49,252 nucleotides of DNA from Multifurca ochricompacta (Eukaryota > Basidiomycota > Agaricomycetes > Russulales > Russulaceae), in assembly GCA_022496185.1 (NCBI GenBank), contig WTXG01000262.1, positions 1 through 49,252 on the forward strand, written 5' to 3'. Position numbers and translations under genes: made by a program. Below, one piece after another: positions 21,060 through 32,326 of the stretch. The number at the start of each line of letters is the position of its first letter. Position 1 is the stretch's first letter. The notes beneath the pieces were generated by a model that saw nothing but the letters and a program-made list of their open reading frames with translations, was not told the DNA's origin and ran no database searches.

Positions 21060-21333
21060 GAAGTAACAACCCCATGCAACGCAGATTGGCCGAACAGGAT
21101 CGACGGGTCACTCACCAAGACCTCCGCACTTGGTCCTTCTGTCAGATTCATGAGCTCAACTTCCAGAATCCCATCACCATCCTCCATCCCAGCCTCTTCT
21201 GGAGTCTGCTCAGCATCGACTTGATGCCCGCTGTGTGTGAAAATGAATCATCGAACCTTTGAATGCACCACTCCTGCTGGATATCGTCATGTTCACGTTG
21301 GGTCACACTCTCAGGCTTGGAATCCCCCGACAT
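21060..21333 (-). pseudogene. Unidentified gene fragment beside the SINE
   Basis: A minus-strand ATG at 21333 (MSGDSKPESVTQREHDDIQQ) and a second frame (GILEVELMNLTEGPSAEVL) can be joined only through a 26-nt GT-AG gap, short for an intron. A GTGAGT donor follows at about 21109, after which the SINE begins. It looks like the 5' part of a small acidic protein gene cut by the SINE. I do not recognise the family. Confidence 0.25.
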
Positions 21334-21439
21334 CTCAGATATCAGTGAGTTACTTGGACTTTAAATATATGAACGTCAACCTTGTCTCATGATGCCAGCA
21401 TGCCAGTCACAGCAACAAACCTTGTGTGTACCCCCATTC

Positions 21440-22180
21440 ATGTCACTTCCGTCAACCCACATCTGTAGTACAAGTGCAGAAGCAACACTCAAGACGCCCG
21501 GGAAAGCCTTTACTCTTGCCTTGCTCGAAACGCCTCTCCACAATGCTTATTGTGACAGTGGGAAAACCAACGTAGTTTGCTCAAGTCCTACACACTTCCT
21601 ATGGTACGATGTGTGCATCAGTTCTCTGTTGAGTAATGAACTTATCTAGAAGTAGACTTCTTTTGCAGCGCGCGCAACAGACTCGATGAATGAAGCTGTA
21701 ACATGTGTGGATGTGTGCAAAGCCCTACTTAATTATCTCGACACTGATACAGTCTGGTGTGTGTCTGCTTTCTCACTTGTTACATGTTACGCTAGCTTCC
21801 ATCAGGATTACCCAGATCCACTTGTGCGTCTGCAAAATAAGCACTGGGACCCCCTGCTCACCTGGGCTCATGACACCTTTGACGTCAAGCTACTAACCCC
21901 CACTTCCATGCTATGCCTGACGTTCTACTGGCACTGACAGCGACTGACTCAGCTTGACCGACTCCAACTTCTCCGACACCTTCAACAACTCCAAGAGGCA
22001 CATCAGCAAGACTAATTGCTTCAAAGTCATCCTCCAATCTTCCAAGTCTTCTTCGACAACCGCGCTTAGCCCCTCTGCACCATTTCTGGTAGCCCAAGTG
22101 GAGGTTACTAGTCAAATTGAGCGCTGGGGAGAGGTTGAAGACGGTGCGTACGCTTGCTGTTTTGTGTGCCCACGGAACCT
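21440..22180 (+). pseudogene. ATP12: ATP12 (F1-ATPase assembly factor 2) pseudogene
   Basis: ATP12 is the mitochondrial chaperone that binds the F1 alpha subunit during ATP synthase assembly. Recognisable pieces in order: LKTPGKAFTLA (about 21495), ATDSMNE and VCKALLNYLDTDTV (about 21675-21755), a clear intron 21759-21791 (GTGTCTG...CGCTAG), FHQDYPDPLVRLQNKHWDPL and LTWAHDTFDVKLL (about 21797-21895), and VEVTSQIERWGEVED (about 22098-22142). In-frame stops and lost phase separate them, for example stops near 21650 and 21937, and the middle part is scrambled. There is no mitochondrial leader. It is probably a decaying duplicate, and the working gene should be elsewhere. Confidence 0.7.
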
Positions 22181-22956
22181 TACCTCGAACACTCAGCTCA
22201 TGACATTGATTACCATGATGTATGACAGCACATTGGCAATACAGCCTGTCTATTGGCTTCAGTCTAGGGTACGCACGTGATTCTGCTCTAAGAATCCATT
22301 TTGCTCTCCCAACTTGTAATACCCAACTTGCAGATTAAACTTTATTGCACAAATAAGTGGTGTCTTCCATGATGTTTCGTGCATACAGTGACAACTCCTT
22401 TAGCGGCACACCCAAATTCCCCTATCCACATTGGCATCCTCCTCAAGATATAGTGGCAATGTTCCTTCGAGTAATGCGCAGAACGCCACGGTATGCACAC
22501 CAGCATGCAGGGCCAGATATCACGACGACATCACCAGAGCGCAGCAAAATAGGGATTGGCGTGACGTCGCGTGTGAGGCCACCAATAAGAAAGACAGCGG
22601 CATTGCCGAGGCTGTGGATGGGACATTAGTGAATATGAGGGGAGATGAGAAGAGTGAGGCATACGAGATCGAGGCAAGTGGCGAGGTGGTGCAAAGTTTG
22701 GAACGGTCAACATGGCCCATAAGGGTGCCTGTGTCAGGCTCTACCTCTACAAAGTGCAGACTGAGCGACACCTAACAGATCACAGATGTGGCCCGTTTCA
22801 AATGCTGACCATACATTTTATTCCATGCTTACCAGTTGGTTTTTTTATTTATTTTTATTTATTTTTTAAATCAACTTTATAATGCACATTGCCTAAGTCG
22901 AACAGTTACTAGACATGAGCTCTGGTAACTACTTTAAGGGAAAATTAAATTGTTGA
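22181..22956. other. No recognisable gene
   Basis: Short frames on both strands but none with a known motif. An A/T-rich TTTTATTTATT stretch lies near 22842-22868. Confidence 0.5.
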
Positions 22957-24060
22957 GTGAGGACCCATGGTAAAAACCCAGCTAGGGGAAAAGAATGTGT
23001 GCTAAGGTGCCAGTTTAGAAGTCGCTTTCTGAGCCAGAAAGGGGCCCCTTACCCTGTGGAACCTAGTTGGGGTTGTCTTGTAGTGTACGGCTTGAAAGCT
23101 GCACACAACTCCTGTAGGAAGCGAAGAAACGCTTCCACATATTTTTTTGTCGTGAAAACCTGGATCCAACAGAGCGCGGCATGATGAGTGGGGCATGTGT
23201 AAGGAATGTGTGAGTGGCAGTGGCCACTGTGGAGCCGTCGCAGGTGCAGATGCGGGAAGAGGGAGGTAGGTCATGACTAAACCGGGTTGAGCAGTCGGCT
23301 GTGAAGATGTGGCCTGTGGCTAGGCGCATTGCTGTAGAGGTGGTGTGTTGGGAGAGGGGAGGGAGGCCAGCCTTGGGCCGGTGAGTCGCAGTGGACCACA
23401 ATGGATGGTTTGAGTCATCAGGGGGACGGTTGATGGAGAGGGTGTATGCCCGGTTGTCAGATCATTCTGGGTAATCATTTGTGGGGGTATGAGACACTCG
23501 CTCCCGGACCCATTCCCCACGCCAATTGTCAAACGTGCGAAGATGAGAGAGGGAGTGCCACTTAGCTGGAGAGGGCGCCAGAGGGATGGAGATCCGGCAG
23601 TGATGAGCAGATTTTGATGAGACAGTCTGGGCTCGGTAGTCCCTCATTGCCAGGGCCCACATGAAGGTGAGCGAGGTCTCTGGGAAAGAGGAGGTGAGAG
23701 ATGTCAGCAATCATTGAAAGGAGACAAAATCCCCCTGAACACTTTGGGATCACGCGATTGTAATCGTAAGAGAGAGGAAGAGGAGCATGTAATGATGATT
23801 TCAGGAGCAATTGTCACTCCTGCAAAGAAATCGCATAGCCAGCGCATGGTTTGCGCCAGCCCGAACAACTCCACATCTGCTTTTGTTGCCCCTGTCCCTC
23901 GACACTACGCCATCGTCCATTCCTCGCGTGAGTTCATGATGGTGGAGGCCGTGGCGCCAACCATTTTGCGATCCGGGCCTGTTGGCATTACACTCTCAAT
24001 CATCAAGCAGTCCTGCACCCACGCACCCAAATACACGGACAGTTGTTTGTAGAGAGCTAG
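22957..24060 (-). pseudogene. LINE (Tad-like) remnant: RNase H and C-terminal region
   Basis: Minus-strand fragments in shifting frames. Upstream is a degenerate RNase H region (VGATASTIMNS; ELFGLAQTMRWLCDFFAG; later TFMWALGNEG in place of the usual WxPGHxG). Then come the linker SHLRTFDNWRGEWV, the segment ALRLATGHIFTADCSTRF, a broken CCHC-like part (CTCDG...), and a tail with NMWKRFFASYRSC. This order is typical of the 3' half of ORF2 in fungal LINEs. Many frameshifts and stops are present, and no reverse transcriptase core remains here. Confidence 0.6.
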
Positions 24061-24715
24061 ATAATACCTGAATGTTCCACACAGCTAAAGTGGAGATAGA
24101 GGTAATTGGCTCGCTTTTCCTATAAAAATGTCAGAAGCAATACCAAGAATAAACAAACAAAGTACTTACATTCCACGATGCTAGTGCAACGTCCACTTCA
24201 AGTCCTTCAGGCCCACAAGAAGAACCTCCTTGACAGCAGGGATTGTGTGTTGGAGGGTGGGGTTGTTGTGGAAGGTAGAGTCATGATGCACTTGGTAGGT
24301 GATGGGAACGAATAAGGGAAGTTCGAAATGATGTCAGCTGGCAACCATGACTTGGAAGTGCTTGTACATTTTGTGGTGATTACTGGAAGGTTAGAATGGA
24401 GTGGTCGAATCTATATGAAGAAAAAGGACCTTGGCACCAGGGGGGCAAAGAGAAGGATGGATGAACCAGATGTAAGTTTGGCTAAGGTGGTGGAAGTCGA
24501 GTACAGAGGGCTGCGGTAGGGCTGCGCGCCATCCGTTCGATGGGTCACACATGCATTGCTAGAATAGTCAAATTGCTTTCAGTTTGAACCTCTTGTTCGC
24601 AAGTTGGCATTGATGCTACCAATACTGTAATAATAACAAAACAAGTGATACATTTATATATTATAATATTATATAGTATGAATTGAAAACAAAGAGAAAG
24701 TAAAACCACCCTACT
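24061..24715. other. No recognisable gene
   Basis: Contains modest plus-strand frames (24181-24519) without known motifs and an A/T-rich part (24620-24700). GTAGGGCTGCGCGCC near 24516 resembles a hAT terminal repeat start but has no partner that I could find. Confidence 0.4.
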
Positions 24716-27094
24716 CTAAATAATGAACACGTCTGCCAATTTATCCCATTCCTCGAAGTCCTGATCAGCAACCAGCATATCTTTGTACTCTCTCATCTCA
24801 TTATCAATCTCTTCTACCTGTGCTGAGTTCCAGGCTGCAAGATCCCAATGTTGTTCCTCCAAGCAAATTTCATCATCTGCAGTTCTTCAAACCGTGCTGC
24901 CCCAAGTTGAGCACGTCGTTTTGTTGCAACTTCACCCCCAGCTGAAAAAAGACGTTCGCAAGGTACTGATGAAGCTTGACAGGGGAGGTAGTCAAGTGCA
25001 ATACAGCGGAGGGTGGGATATAGTACCCCGTTGTTCTGTAACAAATCATAATCAGTGTAATTGATTACAATCAGTGTGCAATGCCAGCGTACCTGCCACC
25101 ATTTCACTATATCTGTATCCTTCGTAACATCAGCTGGTAGGTCCTTCAAATATTGGTGCATCTCTGATTGCCATCCTTCATCTTTAGCTTGGTTAGAGAG
25201 CAGGGCCAAGCGATGGCGATCAAACTCGGATAAAATGGATTCATCATTGCGTTGCATCATATTGCTAGTGGATTTGGTTGGTGTAGTTAGTGTCATTGAG
25301 CTGGCCTTCCAGTGTTGTTCCATCTAGCACCATAATTAGCCAGAGTGGGAATATCAGTAGAAGTGCAGGGCGTACCATGTTCTCAAGTATATTCTGTGCC
25401 TCCTCCTGCCAGTTCTTCGCCTCTTGGTTCCCCATTCGATGCTCTGCTTCCTGTTCCTCTGCACCCCCCCATGCCAAATTAATGTATGCCAGCTTGAAGT
25501 ATGGATGTAGGACTGTGTATCAATGTCAGAAAGATCACATACTAGTTATTGAAATGAACATACCAAGAGCTAATATGTATGCAGGCTTCTCATCAAACTG
25601 TGAGTAATATTTGTTAAGCTTTGCAAGTCCATCAACGATTGCAGTTCAGTACACAGCAAAACGTGGATTGTTGCATTTGGCTTCCCAAGCCATTTGAAGC
25701 TCTTCAATTGCAGGTAGGGCTCACCACAATGTTGGCTGCTTTTCAGCAGAGAAGGTTTGTTGAATCCGGTTGGAGTCCTGGATTGTGAGAGTGAGTCAGT
25801 TTCATTGCAATGATTACTTACAGTTCACATACCACCAGAATCTCACACACTTCCTTCACCCGTTCCCAGTCAGTCTTGGAGAGTGTGAATGCCGACCATG
25901 TTATATGCTTAGAGACCTGGCCATTGGATCGATTGTTGTGATAGGGTCATATCAATGGTCAGCACTTGCAACGAATAGATTGATAGGCTATTACTTGTTT
26001 AGATGAAGAATAGATAGGAAATGAACTCTCAGCATACCTGGCGGAGTTTGTAGGCTACACTGAGCATGCAATGGGCAGTACCCCACCGAACGTTGCTGTG
26101 AAGTGGTATTTTGAGTGGGTGTTGAAGGCCATATTCAATTTGTAGCTTCTGGAATGCTTCAACACGCTGTCCAGATGACTGAATCTATAGCAAGTTAGAG
26201 AATTGTGTGAGGGATAATACAACAAACCTTGATTGCAAGTGTCTGGATAGCTGTGATTACATCCAAGGAACCATTCAGCATGCAATTGTCGGGGAGGGTT
26301 GGGTCATACTCCCAGATGGCTGTTGCTGTTTCCACAGCAGCAATCTTTGTGACATGGGTCATCACGTTGACTTCTGCTAGGTTGACAACATGACCTAAAC
26401 AACTGTACTGATGATTAGAGGATAATATTCAACAAGTCAACAATAAACATTATGGAAGTTGATTTGCCTCTGCAGACCACAAGGGAAGCTTCTGTCGTGT
26501 TGACACAGGATGTGTCTGGAGATGCTTCAGGCATCTGAGGATCGCTTTAGCTGTAGATAAGATTAGATTACGTTCCGGAGTCTCGGACTTTTTACAATAT
26601 CTTTATTATGTTTCTTTCTCACCTTACTCAGCTAATTAGTGATGCACTTAGTAATGCGCAGTAAGCATGTGATATCTCCTTGGCCAATGACCTTTATCCC
26701 TCTCTGTTTATTGTCCGGCACTTGTGGACTTATTCCCAGTGCGCACAGACCATTTCCCCTGGCCCCCATGGGTATACAGTAGCCCACAAAACCGTTCCAA
26801 TGTTTGGCCACCCTGAAGAGATTGACCTACCACACAATGAGAATAATTTCCAAAATTAGTAGAAATTAGTAGATGATAGTGTAGAATCTAAGCTTCAATT
26901 AGAGCCTATAATAATGTCAATTGGATCAGTGGTTCATGACATATAAAATGTTTTGTGAGGCATTATCATTGGAACGGTTTTGTGGCCAACATGTGAGATG
27001 ACAAAACCGGTATCTGGTGGTCATGGGAATGCATTGACAGTCATGTGACAATGTTTAATAAGTTGAACACACACCAAATAATCATCAAGAACAC

Positions 27095-27471
27095 TTGCTT
27101 CTTACCATGCATGCCCTCTCTGCTGCCAAAAGGACTCACATCATCTCCCTCCTCACTTCAGGCAAATCTGCCCATAAAGTGTCAACTATGACTGGCCATG
27201 GCACTATTATCATCTCAAGATGGGTCATAAATACTGCCCTTACCATCCCAAGTCAAATGGAGGGAGACCAAGGAAGCTGACAAAGAGAAATGCTCAGCAT
27301 GCTGTTTGCCTTATCTCCTCTGGCAGGGCAGACACAGATGTGGAAGTGACTAGAGCACTTCAGAAGTTGTTAATGGGTTCCTCTATCAACATAATATGCC
27401 CATCCATCCTCCCATCAAGTTTTCAAGCCATAACTGGCCCCTCCCATATCATACACCCCCATTCCATCATA
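27095..27471 (+). pseudogene. Tc1-like transposase N-terminus, left arm
   Basis: LSAAKRTHIISLLTSGKSAH is the helix-turn-helix of Tc1-like transposases. After a 1-nt frame change, HKYCPYHPKSNGGRPRKLT continues with NAQHAVCLISSGRADTDVEV. The DDE catalytic part is absent. The right arm holds the same frame change, so it predates formation of the palindrome. Confidence 0.8.
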
Positions 27472-27691
27472 CAGTAACCCACAAAACCATTCCAATGTTT
27501 AACCATCCTGAAGAGATTGACCAACCACACCATAGGAATAATTTCCAAAATTAGTAGAAATTGGTAGATGATATTGTATCATCTAAGTGTCACTTAGAGC
27601 CTATACTGATGTCAATTGGGTCAGTGGGTCATGATATATAAAATGTTTTGTGTAGCAATGTCATTGAATTGGTTTTGTGGCCTATTGCACT

Positions 27692-28068
27692 TATGATGGA
27701 ATGGGGGTGTATGATATGGGAGGGGCCAGTTATAGCTTGAAAACTTGATGGGAGGATGGATGGGCATATTATGTTGATAGAGGAACCCATTAACAACTTC
27801 TGAAGTGCTCTAGTCACTTCCACATCTGTGTCTGCCCTGCCAGAGGAGATAAGGCAAACAGCATGCTGAGCATTTCTCTCTGTCAGCTTCCTTGGTCTCC
27901 CTCCATTTGACTTGGGATGGTAAGGGCAGTATTTATGACCCATCTTGAGATGATAATAGTGCCATGGCCAGTCATAGTTGACACTTTATGGGCAGATTTG
28001 CCTGAAGTGAGGAGGGAGATGATGTGAGTCCTTTTGGCAGCAGAGAGGGCATGCATGGTAAGAAGCAA
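27692..28068 (-). pseudogene. Tc1-like transposase N-terminus, right arm
   Basis: Mirror copy of the left-arm fragment on the minus strand. The only protein difference I see is KLTERNA instead of KLTKRNA. It is truncated at the spacer and not functional. Confidence 0.8.
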
Positions 28069-28417
28069 GTGTTCTTGATGATTATTTGGTGTGTGTTCAA
28101 CTTATTAAACATTGTCACATGACTGTCAATGCATTCCCATGACCACCAGATACCGGTTTTGTCATCTCACATGTTGGCCACAAAACCGTTCCAATGATAA
28201 TGCCTCACAAAACATTTTATATGTCATGAACCACTGATCCAATTGACATTATTATAGGCTCTAATTGAAGCTTAGATTCTACACTATCATCTACTAATTT
28301 CTACTAATTTTGGAAATTATTCTCATTGTGTGGTAGGTCAATCTCTTCAGGGTGGCCAAACATTGGAACGGTTTTGTGGGCTACTGTATAAGGGTGTCTG
28401 TTTCGTCTCTTCCACTT

Positions 28418-28555
28418 CAGAGTTCTTCTAACCTCTGAAGTGTAAGTTCCTCTTTTACTATACTGTCTTTTACCTTTAACTAACCGTCTTATGTAGACCA
28501 CTTGTTTTATAGGTCAGTAGTGTAGTTAATATAGAGTTCTTCTAACCTCTGAAGT
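28418..28555. repeat. Short duplicated segment beside the foldback
   Basis: AGAGTTCTTCTAACCTCTGAAGT occurs at about 28419-28441 and 28533-28555. ACCACTTGTTTTATAG occurs after both (28497-28512 and 28556-28571). ACTTCAGAG and CTCTGAAGT also form a small inverted repeat. It interrupts the hAT coding region and may be another small insertion. Confidence 0.5.
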
Positions 28556-30250
28556 ACCACTTGTTTTATAGCCTCACCGCTACTAACCACAGTCAGTATA
28601 ACCAGCAGCATGATTGTTTGACATGTCGTTCGTGGGTAGCTTCAATAGTTTTACATTTTGCAGTGTTGCTTGAGGCATTGTCAAGGGTGAGGGTGAGGAG
28701 CTGTCAAAAGCGTCAGACATCAATCACGATTCGGTACTGGTTGACTTACTTTGGATTGTTCCCCACTCATAATCCCAATCCGATTGAGGACACCTATGAA
28801 GTAACACCCCAAGTTCTCCCCACTGTGGTTGCCTGATACTGATCGAAACCCAATAACTTCTGAACGTAACTCCCATGTCTCCTTAGGCTCCATTCTAACC
28901 TCAATCCAGTGTGCAGTGACACCAAGAAATGCTGCTTTCGTGGTATCAGCTGTCCACATATCTGCTGTTGTGGAGATTAGACCAGGAGCCATCTGTCATA
29001 GTGTTGGTAAGTCTCAATATTCACTAGCATAAAGTTTACGAACCTCAACATCTTTTTTAAGCTGCACCACCCACTTAACGAACTTGTTGTGCAGATGGTT
29101 GACTACATCATTTGTTGTTGGCAGGTCTTGTAAGGCTGACTTTGGTTGCATTGCAACCAAACAGTTTCAGAAGGTGGTTTTGTTTGCAACAGCAAGGGAC
29201 TAATGGAGGTGATGGGGATATGAGTGTTACTTTCCTCTAATGGTGAGTCTTACCTGGTCATCAACTGCAACAAATTGAGTGACTGCATGAAGCACATCTT
29301 CTCGGGTAAACACAGGTGCATTCATCAGCTTTCTAACTGACATGTCCAATGTTCCCTGTGTCCCCACCTTCTTTCCCCTTCTTTCTTCTTCAATCTTTTT
29401 CCAGAGTGGACGCGGCATTGCCCAATGGTGCTCAGGTATGTTTTCTTTCTTGCATCATTCCTGGTATATTGAATAATGTTGACGGATGTGCTGCCGACAG
29501 GAGGAGTTACCCCCGGTGAGGAACGCTTTCCGCTTCGTGTTCTTCCTCACAAATTCTTCATCATTTCTATCAAAGCTCTGGTAAGTGATCTTTTATTCTC
29601 ATGAATTATTACTTACTTGCATATATTACACCAATGTCCAGTTCGTGTATCCACCCTACTATCAACCATAACAAACTTGACTGTGATTTTATCTGTGAAG
29701 ATAAGTCGAATGTCCCTTGCCTTGTCCTTTTGTGTATGGACCTCAGACAGGATGGGTAGGTGATAATCTTGGAGCCCATCTCCCTTGACATCTGTTAACA
29801 TTTTGTATAGAAGATAAATTGCAAGCTTCGTACCTCAGAGTCATCCAGTAAATCATGCCCACTCAACACCTCAGGTTCATCAGATTCATTCTGAACCTCC
29901 TCATCCTCACTAGCTTCCTTTGATGGTTTTGCACAGTGTTTCTTCCAAGGCCTATGATCAGGCTCTTCATCTGAGGATTCTTCTGAATGTTCATCCACTG
30001 CTGCTTGCTTCGAAGACCTGTTGTTCTTTGCTGGTGCTTTTGTTAGTCCTACCTTTTTTGGAGCTGGTTTCTTTGCTGGTGCCTTTGTGTGTGCTGTGAT
30101 TTTACCCTTTGTGGTTGGAGCATTGGTTTTTGCCATGTTGTATTGACATGTTAATGAACACAAGTAATATTGCACTGTATACTCGACATTGTTTGGCGGT
30201 GTATTGTGTTTGCCACTTGCAATTTGATCCTCCAAGTTGGTACTTCTGTT

Positions 30251-30620
30251 GACATGACCTTAATATAAGAAATTGTGCCATTATATTTCATGAGGGTGTG
30301 TAACTCAGTGGTTAGAGCAATGGACCCAGCTATGTCTGGTAGGTCTTGGGTTCAATCCATGATGCAGCCATTATTTTCGGGTTTCAGGAGCTGACATAAT
30401 ACCTAAGAAATCAATGGTCTTCGTATTATGTAAAAGACCGGTTGCAACTGGTGTAAACCAGTTTTCATTGGTCTTTCAAAATTCTGTAATAGTGTGCAAC
30501 TGGCAACCGATAAGTCTGGGAATCTGTGCAACCGCAACTGACAGTCCAGTTGCATTCGGTCGGGTTCGGTCCGGTTTCGGTCATTTTTTCGGTTTGGGCA
30601 ACCAGACCTTTAAACACTAC
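30251..30620 (+). mobile_element. tRNA-derived SINE, copy 2
   Basis: Starts at ACATGACCTTAATATA, followed by a tRNA-like head with an A-box (TGTAACTCAGTGGTTAGAGC, about 30299-30318) and a B-box GGTTCAATCC (30349-30358). The body has GACCGGTTGCAACTGG motifs and the end is CCTTTAAACACTA. It is the same family as 20636-21018. LINE sequence follows immediately. Confidence 0.75.
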
Positions 30621-32248
30621 CCACATCACCCTTGACTGTCCATTACACGCCCAAACACGGACAGAATGCGACATGGACCCTGGCTCGCTGTTCAACGAGC
30701 TCACCTGGCTGCAGATATTTAATAATCACGCCAGAGTCACCCAGCTTCTGGAATTCATCCAGACTTCGAGGGCCTTCTTCAAGCCCATTCATGCCCGCAG
30801 GCCCCACGAACCCCCTTGATGGGGATCTCTCTGGACTTGGACTTTGTAAGATTTCTATTTTACTCTGAACGGTCTCTTTCTTGGACGGCCTCTTGTTACG
30901 TCCAGTGTGAGATGTTCTGCATGACTTGTGTGACAGCTGTGTACGTTTATTCAGATAAGAGGTCAATAGGACCTCTTGGAGCTTTGAATGGATGAGTCAA
31001 AGTCAAAGGGGCTGCTCCCTAGTGACGATGTTAAGCAGGAAGTGCCAAAAGCACTGAGATGATCGAGTCAAAGGGTTCAAAGGGAAGTCCAGAAGACAAA
31101 CACCAATGTATTCAATAAGTCGAGTCTGAAGTCTACAATGTAGTTACAGCGGACTTATATACGTAATCGAATGGGCGTCTATAGATAAGATAACGGAGTC
31201 AAGTGGGCCCAAATATACGGAAGCGGGCGGCATAAAGTCGAGCTTCTGATAGGGAATTAAGTAAGTGTCCGGTCGTAAAGATAAGAGATAAGAACCCAAA
31301 CATAAGTACAGTAATGTAAACAGAGACAAAGACGATCACGGGGAAGGGAGCAGGGCACGTGCAGGATCCCACGATGGAGACGTGATCTGATAGTGTAAAG
31401 TAGGCAGCAAGGAGGGGTCGTCATTAGGTATGTTACGTCCGGTGCAGGACGTTCCACACGACTTGTGTGACAGCGTACTTCGTAGAGTCAGAGAAGAAAC
31501 CAATAAGGCTTCTTGGAGTGTAAGGGGGATGAGTCAAGGTCAAAGGGACGCCTCCTCTAAGACGATGTTGAGCGGGGAAGTGCCAAAAGCACTTGAGACA
31601 ACTGAGTCAGAGATCAAAGGGGATGTCCAGAAGACAGGCACCGATGTATTCAATAAGTCAAGTCTGAGGTCTACAGGGTAGCTACAGCGGACTTATATAC
31701 GTAACTCAGTGGGCGTCTACGAGATAAGGGTACAGAGTCAGATGGGCCCAAATATACGAAAGCGGAGGGCGTAAAGCCTAGCTTCTGATAGGGTACTAAG
31801 TAAGTGTCCGGTCTTAAGATAAGGAGATAAAGAGATAAGGAGGCAAGCATAAGCAAACAACACATCAATAGATGTAAACTAGGTCACGGGGATGGGAGCA
31901 GGGCACGTGAGGGGTCCCACGATGGAGATGTGATCGAGAAGTGTAAAGTGGGCGGCAAGGAGGGGTCGTCGTTGGGCAGCAGAAAGAAAATGGGGACAGA
32001 CGGTAGAGGTTGTAACAAGGTAGGAGGAAGAAAATCAGAAGAGATGGGGTTCGTAACACCTCTCCACATACTACTTCCCTTAGGTTTTTCTCTTAGAGTT
32101 TTCCGCCTTGCATGTCCCTGTAGACATGGCATCTCCATGTACCCCCACAGTAGTTACATTGTACCCTGATGTAGCCACGCGATTGGGCTGAGTCCCGCAA
32201 GCACGTCAATAAAGTCGAGTTCAAAAAAAAAAAAAAAAAAAAAAAAAA
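30614..32248 (+). pseudogene. LINE 3' end with poly(A), interrupted by tandem LTRs
   Basis: HITLDCPLHAQTRTEC, then LLEFIQTSRAFFKP (30626-30800) is the C-terminal tail of a LINE ORF2, ending in TGA at about 30817. The 3' untranslated part runs to 30893, resumes at 32064 behind the LTR pair, and ends in a 26-base A run (32223-32248). The 5' side is truncated exactly where the SINE ends. Confidence 0.65.
30894..32058. mobile_element. Tandem family A LTRs sharing one TSD
   Basis: Two LTRs head to tail: 30894-31430 (537 bp, its last part missing) and 31431-32058 (628 bp, complete, TGTTACG...CGTAACA). CCTCT flanks the pair (30889-30893 and 32059-32063), so it was one insertion event whose internal region and one LTR end were later deleted. 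Both have the TATA block CTTATATACGTAA (31155, 31695). Confidence 0.88.
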
Positions 32249-32326
32249 CAGCTCAGGCTTAAGGTTTGGAAAGCCTGAAGCTGTGGCTTAGGCCGCGGCT
32301 TTTGGTGGCTGAGTCATGCTTTCTAT
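32249..32326. repeat. AAGCCGCGGCTT-type repeat fragment
   Basis: GGAAAGCCTGAAGCTGTGGC and GGCCGCGGCTTTTGG resemble the GC-rich body at 33605-33725. Possibly the tail of another short interspersed repeat. Confidence 0.4.

Larger units (their letters stand above)
26777..28386. mobile_element. 1610-bp foldback element from two inverted Tc1-like 5' ends
   Basis: Two arms of 695 bp (26777-27471 and 27692-28386) are inverted repeats that align end to end without net length change and with very few base differences. They surround a 220-bp spacer. The outer termini are CAGTAGCCCACAAAACC, with TA on both sides as for Tc1/mariner. Each arm carries a terminal hairpin-capable unit of about 210 bp and the N-terminal transposase region. 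The spacer is a third, more diverged copy of the 210-bp unit. Insertion was into the hAT transposase gene. Confidence 0.9.
24716..30136 (-). pseudogene. hAT-family transposase pseudogene, multi-exon, split by a foldback element
   Basis: DNA transposase read on the minus strand from MAKTNAPTTKGKITAH (30136). It starts with a Lys/Ala-rich, histone H1-like N-terminus with an acidic patch. A BED-type finger follows, split by an intron (GHWCNIC near 29640; SCRQHIRQHY near 29490). Next are VLHAVTQFVAVDDQ (about 29280), ISTTADMWTADTTKAAFLGV (about 28950), LTLDNASSNTAKCKTIEA (about 28670), GHVVNLAEVNVM (about 26380), IQSSGQRVEAFQKLQIEYGL (about 26150), and the C-terminal dimerisation domain (YPTLRCIALDYLPCQASSVP; ERLFSAGGEVATKRRAQL, about 24990-24910). 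The end at 24716 requires a 1-nt frame change near 24850. The frame is broken in several exons. The 26777-28386 foldback and about 200-bp flanking inserts cut the central part. Confidence 0.82.

Noticed and set aside
24516..24545. hAT terminal inverted repeat
   Set aside because: The sequence resembles a hAT end but I found no inverted partner or 8-bp duplication beyond 30136.
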